A stretch of 61,861 bases of DNA from the IMG/VR virus record IMGVR_UViG_3300042472_000345, positions 1 through 61,861 of that record. The stretch is one strand, 5' to 3'. This document shows, piece by piece, positions 36,301 through 46,500 of the stretch. The stretch's first letter is position 1. Each line of letters opens with the position of its first letter. A program made the position numbers and the translations under genes. The DNA is from a virus. The notes beneath the pieces are model-generated. The model worked only from the letters and a program-made list of their open reading frames with translations, was not told the DNA's origin and ran no database searches.

Positions 36301-37662
36301 GCTATCAATGAAGCTAGATATGGTACCAAGTTAGAGAAAGCTCAGAATGGTAAATATAAAGTTCAAGGAAAAGGTAAGAAATGGTCTTTCACTCCTGCAG
36401 GACAAACAGGTGTTGCTGAATGGGATGATCCAGGACTATATGTAACTCAATGGGGAAAATCTATTGATGATGCTCTTGCTGATAAAGATAGAGCTGATCA
36501 AATGATTAAGTATATGGAAAGTGCTCCTGGACCTGAAGGACAAAAGATTAAAGAAGATCTTGCTAGTAAAAAAACTCGTGATGAAAAAATAAAATTTATA
36601 AAAGAGCAATCAAGTAACTCTCAAGTTGGAGATATGCATTATATTATTAAAGCAGCAAGAGATGTCACTATGCCAAAAGCAAAAGCACCTACAACTACAC
36701 AAACTACTACAGCTGCTGTTGCTACAGATGACCAATACGAAGTTATTCCTTACGAAAGAAATAAATGGGTGGATATATTAGGACAAGTGTTACCATTCTT
36801 TAGACCTACAGATCAAGAAGGACTTGATCCACGACAGTTGTCTGGAGAGATGTATGCTTTAAGTAACAACTTAGTTGATCCTGTACAAGCTCAAACTTAT
36901 CAACCTGAACTTAGTTCTCCATATGATATTTCATTACAAGATCAAATGAATGAGATTACTGCTCAAACAAGAGCTGCTCAAAGAATGGCACAAGGTAATC
37001 CTGAAGCCCAAGCATTGATTGCATCAAATGCATATGATGCTATTAACAAAGTGAAAGGTGAAGAGTTTAGAGCTAACCAAGCAATGAAAGATAAAGTGTA
37101 TGGTGAGAATAGAAACACATTGAATGATGCTAAAATTAAAAACCTAGCTATATACGATCAACAATACCAAAGACAATCACAAGCTGTTTCTAATACAAAA
37201 GAAGCTACACAAGCTGCATTGAATTCTATTGCTGATAAGTATGGTAAGAACAAACTTGAAAACAGAACTCTTGGTGTATACGAAAACTTGTATAATTACA
37301 GATATGATAATGCTGGTAGAGCAATCAATATGAATGCTCCACAACAATTTAATATGCCTTACATATATGGTCCTGGTGGAGAGATTACACATGTTGCTCA
37401 GAAAGATGAAAAAGGAAATATAATTGGATATACAGAAGTTAAGAAAAAAGCTGGAACAACTACTACACCTGCTCAAACAAAAACTACTCCTGTCATACCT
37501 ACAAATAATACTCCTGCAACAACATCTCCAACTACAACATTGTATTCTCCTATTGTAATTGATTATGATGATCCTCTTGCACCACTTCCAGGTAAGAATG
37601 GAAAAAAATTAAAACTTGCTGCTAAGAATGGATCTATTGTAAGAGCTGCTAGAAATCTCTAA
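33343..37662 (+). CDS. Large virion cargo protein with glycine-zipper segment (1439 aa)
   Basis: Low-complexity, Gly/Gln-rich protein with many short boxes of the type K-x-GG-x-hydrophobic (RNGGFVDKAQNG, EDGGEIQ, RHGGHVPQAQSG, LRSGGHISGRY, LGGQVKTTWGG). Residues 505-535 repeat KQLG in tandem. Around 610-670 lies a hydrophobic glycine-zipper segment (GSVGGAVGSIFGPAGSAIG) suited to membrane insertion. A Thr-rich linker sits near 1110-1125 and a long helical region follows to about 1370. The ending is basic. It resembles internal or ejected proteins of short-tailed phages that form a channel through the cell envelope. It is separated from the HExxH gene by one base. Confidence 0.7.
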   Translation: MKAQILKIAGVKSEKEFYKKYPSEEAFMKVHGKEFKKAQTSNAVEKAQFGNQFSAPNWYQNNQPYGISSTPGAGFNPGNTNIPAGGISAPNAQAFANQSFQTQDPFALNNKVGKRWATNNQLPAGVTDRSVPEDIGFTPQSPAKETSGISSALGALPIIGGIVQGLDAFEQEKDAVKQARQDKAISDVQLKAQQSSKRAQPIERKYVRPEDALTSANQVFPTMGVGTNILKRNGGFVDKAQNGYVTEEKSDLINKYPNAARQKAAIENRKSNQVAFGPQEAPAGYVAPKETETIKAISKPKSKEVWKIWEDTTGTPWSEAKKKGYTDGSAKNNLALADRLLRGEKLTPPGGSKPSAKKQVGKQQTFAQAMASKPKMGKKDFGNIQDPEEDNFITRTGEVLANPLQSYAHYSKYGELPAEGFSKNNKNAYDEVLGAINPAYWVNSAANASDYATEGEYKRAGMEALGALPALGLLKNTKYLPYLQGLPGARNYQRAAKQIGEGAKRLGQGAPKQLGARTVKQLGPGKMKQIGRGPHPNFVMYEDGGEIQNTYAPGTLYDDLGYEPLNDSSMVKGYRHGGHVPQAQSGWSNWLNTINGGGSGFSGVDGASGAGSSLGQYGQIGGNLANAVTGNNAGGAIGGSVGGAVGSIFGPAGSAIGQTAGALIGGFADQNPKEIERLRRQTERNQQTIMLNQKLPAIQAGYASHMKDGGWVSHDWQPQVITQFGDHSMKKLLAPDETMDTLRSGGHISGRYVQPSPSALETMALGGQVKTTWGGHAETISQNPYMPGTGETIMFRGKSHDESDGNGHTGIGVKYGEGGHDSYTDYAEYGSQNADADVEVERNEPAFEMEDPETGEKNLTVLGNLKFDKRIAAQTGDQDIIALSNKYNGKKFKNIGDIISKQEAKENKVIASSTDKLNGLDVNNSFDKLTLSALKANIQGANAKLKGYATDKMNLANFQNAINDSSEEHYLDADSLAQGRGKVNKEAINEARYGTKLEKAQNGKYKVQGKGKKWSFTPAGQTGVAEWDDPGLYVTQWGKSIDDALADKDRADQMIKYMESAPGPEGQKIKEDLASKKTRDEKIKFIKEQSSNSQVGDMHYIIKAARDVTMPKAKAPTTTQTTTAAVATDDQYEVIPYERNKWVDILGQVLPFFRPTDQEGLDPRQLSGEMYALSNNLVDPVQAQTYQPELSSPYDISLQDQMNEITAQTRAAQRMAQGNPEAQALIASNAYDAINKVKGEEFRANQAMKDKVYGENRNTLNDAKIKNLAIYDQQYQRQSQAVSNTKEATQAALNSIADKYGKNKLENRTLGVYENLYNYRYDNAGRAINMNAPQQFNMPYIYGPGGEITHVAQKDEKGNIIGYTEVKKKAGTTTTPAQTKTTPVIPTNNTPATTSPTTTLYSPIVIDYDDPLAPLPGKNGKKLKLAAKNGSIVRAARNL

Positions 37663-37703
37663 CTTTTTTAGTTATAAAGAATTACCAAAATTTATTACTC
37701 ACT

Positions 37704-37735
37704 ATTGGATAGTATTATTATTCATATTACATTTG
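37704..37735 (+). promoter_or_regulatory. Bacteroidota-type promoter before the RNA polymerase operon
   Basis: ATTG (37704-37707), a 20-nt spacer and TACATTTG (37728-37735), an exact TAnnTTTG match. The start would be near 37742. It controls the 921-aa protein, the RNA polymerase giant and the nuclease-containing protein. Confidence 0.6.
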
Positions 37736-37741
37736 CTAATC

Positions 37742-37757
37742 ACACGATAAATCGTGT
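37742..37757 (+). promoter_or_regulatory. Palindrome at the predicted transcription start
   Basis: ACACGAT-AA-ATCGTGT is a perfect 7-bp inverted repeat with a 2-bp centre, placed at the predicted +1. It could be a repressor site or, as RNA, a tight 5'-end hairpin. Confidence 0.5.
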
Positions 37758-37774
37758 ATAAAAAATAAAGACCT

Positions 37775-40540
37775 ATGGCTTCATGGACTGATAAAACCCC
37801 AACCTTTAATCCCTATATACAGCAATTACCTGTTGAGGCAATGGTTGAGGTTGGAGTACAAAAACAAAAACAGTATGAGGAGGGTGTACAAAAGATTCAA
37901 ACAAGTATTGATAACATTGCTGGACTAGATGTTGTTAGAGATGTGGATAAAGCTTATCTACAATCTAAGATAAACAAGTTAGGTAATGATTTAAGATATG
38001 TAGCTGCTGGAGACTTCTCAAACTTTCAGCTTGTCAATTCTGTATCAGGAATGACAACTCAAATTATTGGTGATCCCAATGTACAAAATGCTGTTGGTTC
38101 TGCTGCAAAATACAGAAAGGAAGTTGCATTAATGGAAGAGGAGAAAAAGAAAGGAACTTTAACTCCTGACAATAAATACGTATTTGATAAACAAGCAGGC
38201 GAATGGTTGAATGATTCTACAATAGGTAAATCATTCAATGCTTCATACACTCCATACTTTGATGTATTTAAATTCACAAAAGAAACATTTGATGCAGTGA
38301 AACCTGATGGTTATTCTTATGATCAAATCTTTGAAACTGATGCAGCTGGTAACCCTAGAGTTGATGCTAAAGGAAATCCTATACTAAGTACAACAATGGT
38401 TCGCTTAGAGAAAGAAGGAATCTTTCCAGATAAAGTAAAAGCAACTTTAGATCAAGTGTTTTCAGATCCTCGTGTTGGACAACAATTAAATATTTCTGGA
38501 CAATACAATTATAGAGGACTTGATTCTAAAGCTCTTGAAGAGAAAATATCTTTGCAAAGAGATGATACAATGGCTGCTTATGCAGATAAACTTATGGATT
38601 TGAATTTGAAAAAATCTATGGGTGAAAAAGTAGATGATCAAATAAGTGAGTTACAATCTCAAATAAACAAAACCAGTAGTTCATATGATGAACTTGCTCA
38701 ACTATCTTATGACAATCCTGATGGAGTTAAAGGTATGCTTTACAAAGATGATGTAAGTTCTAAGTATACAACAATGTTTGGTTGGAATAAAACTAAACAA
38801 CAAACATTAGATAATCCTGCATGGAAGGCTGAGTTTGATATGCAGAAAGAAAGAAACGAACAAACTCGATGGGCAAGTGAACAAGCATATAAAAGAGGAA
38901 GAGATCAGATTGACGATGCTAAATGGCAATTAAAATTTGATCAAGATGAACGTCTTGCTAACTTAAAAGGTAAACCTAAAGCAGGTACTGCTGGTGGAGG
39001 TGCTGGAGGTGCTGGTGATGGTGGAGATGCAACTTTTGAATCTGCAGAAAAAAATAGAAATGAAATTCAGTTTCATGATACACAAATGCAAATGGCTTCA
39101 AATGATTATGCCAATGCATCAGATTCATTTATGTGGGAAACTATGTTTAGTAAAATTCCTAGCAATGTCACTAAATATAATAAATTAGTAGATGAAGGAA
39201 TGGATCCTGATAAAGCTATCTCTTTAATGATAAACAATGCTGCTAAAAAATCTGGTCAAGATCCAGAGGCATATAAAACAACATGGTTAAATAGAGCTAC
39301 ACAAGAGTATCAAAAATCAACTAACGCAAAACCATCTGTCAAAGATAGTTACATAGCTTATAAAAATTCAAAAAAATCATATGATGCTGTATTAGCTATT
39401 GATAACAATATAAAAAAACGAACTCGTGAATCTCTTGGAGAAGTTGCAAATGAGTTAGTTAATATGGATTTGAAACCTGAAACAATCAAGTGGAAAGATA
39501 AAACATATAATCTATCAAAAGAAGATATGTTTGATCTTGCAATTGCTACACAATCTCCTACAGCAAGAGAAGCATTAAGTGGATCTACAGAGGCAAAGCT
39601 TATGAGTTCTGAAGCAAATGCTGCTGTTGCTAGATTACAAAAAAGAGGTAAAGGAGAATTACTTAATGCATGGCAATCATATAACAATGGACAAGGTTCT
39701 ACTAAATTAGGAATGCTATCTGAGAACGATCAGCTTTGGGGTAATTTATTTTCTTTTAATGAGCCAGCTTTATTTGGAGGTGTAAGGAAAGTAAGTGAGA
39801 CTATTGCTAAAAAACAATACAAAGAAGGACTAAAAAAGAAAGCTGATGTAATAAGAGCTGCTTATGGTAAGTCTCCTAATAGATCATTTACTGTAGCAAC
39901 TGGAGATACTGAAACTGATAAAGCAACACTTGCTGATATAAAAGTAATAGCAGGTGGTTTTAAAGCTGCAGATCAAAATCTTTCTGGTGACTTTGATGAT
40001 TTCTATTCAAGCATTACTAGTAAGGAGGTTAAGGATATGACAGACCTTACTTTAGAATATAGAGTGACTACAAATGAAAGAGGTGAACCTGCAGTAGAAA
40101 TTATATCATATAGTCCAGATGGTAGAGCAGGAGGAATGACAGTGACTACTGATCAAGCTGCTAGATTAAATTTAGATGTTAATGGTATATACGAACCTCA
40201 AGATGTAATTACAGTTAGAAATGTAATAAATAATAATCCTCTTAGATCAACTTCAAAAGGTGATCCATTGGAAAAAAGTACATACATAAATGGAGATTCA
40301 TGGTTTGATAATGATGATCTTCCTAATATGCAAAATAGTAGATTTGAAGTTCAGTCTAATATTAAATACATCAATGGAAAATACTATTCATACTTATATG
40401 CAAAAGATCCATCTACAAATAAATCTATAATTAAAGAATTAGATGGAGATACAAATCTTCAAAATGTAATCATGAGTTTGAAAACAACAATAAATCCAAC
40501 ATCTGTTCAACTAGCTTTACTTCAAAACAATGCCAGATAA
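37775..40540 (+). CDS. Virion cargo / internal protein (921 aa)
   Basis: Mostly helical, charged protein with a Gly-rich hinge near residues 405-425 (GTAGGGAGGAGDGGD). No signal peptide, TM segment or catalytic motif is seen. The N-terminal 120 residues (YIQQLPVEAMVEVG, QKQKQYEEGVQKIQ) look like a repeated helical hairpin. It precedes the RNA polymerase giant with an 11-nt overlap, so the two are co-translated and may be packaged together. In crAss-like phages the corresponding genes encode proteins held in the capsid or tail lumen and ejected with DNA. Function remains inferred from context. Confidence 0.7.
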   Translation: MASWTDKTPTFNPYIQQLPVEAMVEVGVQKQKQYEEGVQKIQTSIDNIAGLDVVRDVDKAYLQSKINKLGNDLRYVAAGDFSNFQLVNSVSGMTTQIIGDPNVQNAVGSAAKYRKEVALMEEEKKKGTLTPDNKYVFDKQAGEWLNDSTIGKSFNASYTPYFDVFKFTKETFDAVKPDGYSYDQIFETDAAGNPRVDAKGNPILSTTMVRLEKEGIFPDKVKATLDQVFSDPRVGQQLNISGQYNYRGLDSKALEEKISLQRDDTMAAYADKLMDLNLKKSMGEKVDDQISELQSQINKTSSSYDELAQLSYDNPDGVKGMLYKDDVSSKYTTMFGWNKTKQQTLDNPAWKAEFDMQKERNEQTRWASEQAYKRGRDQIDDAKWQLKFDQDERLANLKGKPKAGTAGGGAGGAGDGGDATFESAEKNRNEIQFHDTQMQMASNDYANASDSFMWETMFSKIPSNVTKYNKLVDEGMDPDKAISLMINNAAKKSGQDPEAYKTTWLNRATQEYQKSTNAKPSVKDSYIAYKNSKKSYDAVLAIDNNIKKRTRESLGEVANELVNMDLKPETIKWKDKTYNLSKEDMFDLAIATQSPTAREALSGSTEAKLMSSEANAAVARLQKRGKGELLNAWQSYNNGQGSTKLGMLSENDQLWGNLFSFNEPALFGGVRKVSETIAKKQYKEGLKKKADVIRAAYGKSPNRSFTVATGDTETDKATLADIKVIAGGFKAADQNLSGDFDDFYSSITSKEVKDMTDLTLEYRVTTNERGEPAVEIISYSPDGRAGGMTVTTDQAARLNLDVNGIYEPQDVITVRNVINNNPLRSTSKGDPLEKSTYINGDSWFDNDDLPNMQNSRFEVQSNIKYINGKYYSYLYAKDPSTNKSIIKELDGDTNLQNVIMSLKTTINPTSVQLALLQNNAR

Positions 40541-43500
40541 CAAGCCAAAAATAGTCAACCTGCGTGGTGTAGCACAAGGTCTACCAACAACTCCTGATGT
40601 GCCAACTCCAAACTCTGCTTTTGGAGGAGAGCCAAATAACAATAGATCTTTTGATGATATATGGAGAGCAGGATTAGCAGCCCCTAAAGAATTAGGAGTG
40701 GCACAGATTCCTCTATCTTCTATTTATAAAGGCAACAGATATAAAGAAACTCTTCCTGGTACTGACTATGAAGAGATGGCTGCACAACAACAGTCTGGAC
40801 TATCTAAGTTAGGAAATGCTACAGCTAAGTTTGCAGGAGTAGCAGGAACATCTTTTGTTTCTGGTACTGTAGGATTAGTAGCTGGTATTGGTACTGCTGT
40901 AAGAGATCAAAGATGGGCAGGACTAATTGATAATGATGTCACAAGAGGGATGGATGACATCATGAAAAATCTTGAAGATGAACTTCCTAACTATTACACA
41001 CATCAAGAACAAGATGCCTCATGGTATTCTCCTGATAACATTTTAACTGTAAACTTTTGGTCTGATAAAGTTTTAAAGAACTTAGGATATTCTGTAGGTG
41101 CTCTTGCAGGTGGAGTTGCTTGGGGAAGTGTGTTGCGTGGAATAGGTTTAACAAGTAAACTTGTTCAAGCAGGTAAAGGATTACAAGCTGCTACAGCTAT
41201 TGAAGAAGCAATGTCTGTTGCTCCTAAATTAGGAAAGTATGCAGCATTTGAGAATACATTAAACTCTCTTGCACAACAATATGTAAAATCTCCAGTATCA
41301 AGTGTACTTAAAAACTCAGATAGAATTCTAACTTCTGCAATGGGAACATTTGGAGAAGCTTCTATGGAAGGTCTTCAGTCAATGAACACTTTTAGAAATA
41401 AAGCTATTGAAGAATATAAAAGTGTATATGGTCTAGACCCTACAGGAGAAAGTCTTGAACAAATAAATGAGATGGCTGATAAGGTAGGTATGCATACTTG
41501 GGGAGCTAACTCATTATTATTAACTGCAACTAACTATATTCAGTTACCAAAAATATTAGGATCTTCTAGAAAGGCTGATAAAGCTTTGATTAATAAGATT
41601 GAACAAGAAACTCTTGGTGGTGGGTTTGTTCAGAATGTTCCAAAAACAGCTTTTGGTAGAATTACAAAAGGTGTTGGTAGTACAATGAAATCATTAGCTA
41701 CTGGTAAGGCCACAGTTTTATTTGCACCTTCAGAAGCATTTGAAGAGGGTATGCAAAGTGCTATTCAAACAGGTGTAACTAATTACTTTGAAAGAGCATA
41801 TAAAAATAGAAATGGTTCTAAAAAAATTCTTACAGATATAAGTGAGTCTTGGGGTAATATTTTTACAGAAGGTATCCCTGAAACCCTAACATCAAAAGAA
41901 GGACTTGAAAGCATTCTTATTGGTGGTTTATCAGGAGGTATTCAACAAGCTGGTTTTGTTGGAACATATAAAGATGAAAAAGGTAAAACTAGAATTGGGG
42001 TTGGTAAATCTGGACTGATTGCAGAGCAAGGATTGTTTGGTCTTGGTGGAGAAAGACAAGCAAACACAGAGGCAGCTTTAACAGCATTAAATAAAACTAA
42101 TGTTGATAAAGCATTGAAGGACCAACTCAAATTTATGGGTATTGGTATTGGCTCACAAAAACTTAGACAACAAGCAATTGCAAATAACGACTTACTTTCT
42201 GAGAAAGATTATGAGAAAGACTTTGCTCTTTCTTATGTTATGCCAAGAGCTAAATATGGAAAAATTGAATCAGTGAATGAAGAACTTGATTATTACAAAA
42301 ATCAAGCAATGGATGCTGATGGATTTAGACAATTGGTAACAGGTGGAATAGTTAATGAGAATGAAACTAGAGAAGACTTCATACAACGAATTGATAACTT
42401 ACAATCAGTAGCTAAGAATGTAGATAATTTATATTCTAAGCTAAATGATAAATATGGAGATAAGATTGTAGATGGACAAAGAGTTTATTCTGATGATGTT
42501 ATTGATAGATTAGTTTATGCTGCATCTAAGATCAAAGATTATGATTCACGTATTCCTGGAATAAATGGATTCTTATTAGAAAATAACATTATTACACAAG
42601 ACATAATCAAAGATGTTCTTGAGGATGATTCAGTTGATGTAGACAGTTATAAAGCTGCTCTTTCTACAATTGCTAACATGGATGTAGATAATGACACTAA
42701 GCAAGACTTGATACAAGATCTTAATGACTTAGCAGAGATAGCTGTAAGAAGAAAAGCATTCATTAATGAGTACAATGACATTCTTGCTAAACCTGAGAAC
42801 TACAAAGATGAACTTATAGAAAACACTCCAGATGATGAACCACAAGAATTATTAGCTCTTCCTGAAGGTAGAGGTGTTAATCCTGATGGCACTTCTGTTG
42901 AAGATATAGAAGGACAAGAAAATGTTCCTAGTGTAAACATCACTACAAAAGCAGGTATACGAAATATTAAACTTAACAAAGAATACTTCTTAGGAAGAAT
43001 TGTTGAGTATGATGCAAAAGGTAAAGAAGTTTATCGTGCTCCAATGCTAACAGTTCTTGGAGAGAACGAAGATGGTACTATTAAAATTAGAACTTCCAAT
43101 GGACGAATTAGAGATATCTCTAAAGAAGAATTTGAAGACTACAACCTTGTAGAGGTTGACAAAGCACAATCTAATAAGAAGCTTAACTACTATATGAAAC
43201 ATTGGAATACAGTGTTTGAACATTATGGTAGAAAAAATAAAGATGGATCACCTGCAAAAGGTCGTTTAGAATATAACGATAAAGACAGAACTCTAACACT
43301 TGTATATACAAGAGATGGTAAAGTTAAAAGAGAAGAATTCACAGGAGATCAAGTTGATGATGCATTAGCAAAAAAGAAAGGTTACAAACATCCATTAATA
43401 AAAGCTGTTGGTGAACTAACTGCTGAACAAATACAGGCTGAACAAGAATTCAATGAAGATGCTAAAACTGATCCACGTGTAACAGAAAAAAGACAAGAGC

Positions 43501-46500
43501 GTCTTAGAATTCTTAATGAGTTATTTGATGATCTTTCTAAAAGACAGGATAGCACAAAGAGTTTAATTGAGCAAAAACAAAAATCATTTGAAGCTATATC
43601 TGAAGAACTTGCTGAACTTCAAAAAGAAATTGAACAGAATGCTCAAGTAGATAATCGTTCTAAGAAAGCAATTCGTTTCAAAAAAGTAACTAAGAAAGCA
43701 TTGGATAACGCTATGAAGTTATCTAGAATGCAAACTCAACTTGAAGAAGAAGTTGAAAAACTTCAAAGTGATCTTCAAGAGATAGAATACAACATGGAGT
43801 ATGTTGCAGATGTTGCAAGTAATATTGATGAGTATTCTACAAACTTCTATGAGTTCAAAAATGAATTAGAGAATGAACTTCTTGATCTTGAAATGTTACA
43901 AGAGAAGACAGCTAAACAAATTAGCTTCATCTCAAAATTAATAGATGAGGTACAAAGAGCAATTGATTCTGCAATCAGTTTGCTTTCAGGATTGATTCAA
44001 GACTTTGAAAATAGATATCCAAATGTTCCTAGACTTATGGGACAAGACTGGGTAGACTTCTTAAAAGAAAATCCAAACTTCTTAAAGATAAAACCTAACT
44101 ATAGAGAAGAGTTACAGAACTTAGAAGATATTGTTTCAGTTATGGAGGATGGAGACATCACTCCTAATGAGAAACGTATTGAGGATTTGAAAGAGCACAT
44201 TGACATAATGGTTGGTCAGCTCAAAGATTTAAACAATGAGATAACAGCCAAAGGTTTAATTCTTGACAAATTTGAACAAGTTGCTGAGAAGTACAAACAA
44301 CAAAAAATCCAAGAAGATTTCTTAAAGAATAATCCAAAACTAACACAACAGTTGTTTGCAACACTGACAACTGATGTGCAAAACTTCTTTGGAACAAAAC
44401 AATACGAACCAGTAAGTAAGAAAAATGAATATGATGTAGTGGGAGGTTCAAGACCTGCTGCTGATGACAATATTCCTCATCAAGCTAGAGCTAATTACTT
44501 TGGTAATAAATTCCAAACATTCACTAACAAGAATCGATTGAAAGCGATGATTGTTACAGCTAAGACAGAAGATCAAATTATCCCTGGACTTACAGAAAGT
44601 TTCTTGAAAGATATTGCTGAAGGCACTAGAAAAGATACAGCCAGAAATGAAATCATCTATATGGTGATGGTTCAAGATAATGGTAATGGTGCACATAGTG
44701 TTGTAGGTCAAGATGGTCAACCTTTAGCTGAAGGTGCTAATAAGATTGATAATGCCATCTATCAAGTGTTTCCAGCTGAAACTCTTACAGGAGAATATGA
44801 TGGTAAGAAACAATCAATGTTTAGAGAAGGTACTCCTGAAAATATTGTAACATCATTTACACAACAATACAAACAATGGAGAACAGGGCAACTATCACAA
44901 GCAGTGTTAGGAGAGCCTCAAGCATTCACTCCTTCGTTTGGTTCACCAAAACTTGTCACTGTTAGAGATGTAGCAGGAAATGAAACAGTTGACAAAGGAG
45001 CAAGAACTTCAGCACAAGCTGCAGGACTAGTTACAAATTCAACACTAAGAAAGGAACCAGTAATTCAAGTAGCAGTAACAAATGATACTATCAAAGAAGG
45101 ATCTGTAGCTTTCAATACACCAAAAGGTAGAGTGTTTTTAAAAGTACCAGGAGTTGGTATGGCTAAACTATTCAATAGAAAGTTTAACGATAAAGAAGCA
45201 AATACAATATATGATGTAATTCTTCAAGTTTCTAAAAATGCTCTTGAGGATGGTGAATTAAAAGAAAGATCTAATGAATTGTTTGAATGGTTAAAATCAA
45301 CAATTTATTGGGGATTTGCTCATTATCCTGATGGAAAACCAAAACCATTTGGATATAACAATGTTTGGTTTGAGACAGTAACTGAAGATGGTAAACCTGT
45401 AACAAAATTATTTATTACAGGATTGACAAAAGATTCTAAACAAATGTTCAACTTCACTCCTTCTGAACTAGGGAGCCCAAGTACAAGAGCAGAAATTGTT
45501 GGTTTGTTGAAACAATTGTACAATAACACAAATAACTCAAAACTCAAAGGAGACAATTTTAATAATCCTTATTTCGAAATAACAGGAATTGATAAACAAG
45601 GAAATCCTATATATCAAAGATGGCCAAACTATCAAACATATTTATTGTCTGATAAAGCTCCAAACGAAAATGGAGAACTAACTATCACTAGAGAAGGTAA
45701 AGATCTTCCTTTGGCTACACAATATAAACCTGTTACAGAATCTAATCCTGTAAACAGAACTGGTATTTATTTTACACTTGACTCTACAGTTGATGATTAT
45801 GTAAAACCTAGTGCTCCTGTTGTAATGGAACAACCTGTACAACAACCTGTACAGAAAGTAGCTCCAGTTCAACAAGCTCAACCTGCGCAAGCAGCACAAC
45901 CAGCACAACCAGTTTCTACTCCTGCTCCTGTACAACCAACTGTACAACCTTCACCAACCACTTATAATTTAAATGGCCAAGCTGAAAATATTAAAGTATT
46001 TGGACGAGGTGCAGGACCTGTTAAGTTTAAAGCAAACTTAGAAGGTATTGTTGATTTCTTAAAAACTATTCCTAATCATTTGGAATTAATTAAAGATAAT
46101 GTAATATTACCTGCTAATGTTATACAATCTCTTAAGGCAGAAAAATTAATAGATATAACAGATCCAAGTAACGAAGATGCTATTTTCAGTATCAAAGGAG
46201 ACTTGTTGAATTCTGCAATTGATAGAGAACTTCCAGCATCAGAAACAACAGATGCTGTATTGTTTCCAAAGGCAGTGGGTATTGTTATACAAACTATCTT
46301 TAAAGATATAACTCCACAGATAACACAAAAGCTTGTTCCTGTTCAACCTGCTATACAAGATAGTGCTCCTACTGAAACTCCTACAGTTCAGACTTCTGAT
46401 ACAGAAGAAGTTCAAGAAGCTGAAGAAATTGAAGAAATTGAAGATGACTCAGAAGACTTTAATACACCATCTACAGGAAGAACAGATGAAACGTTTCGTT

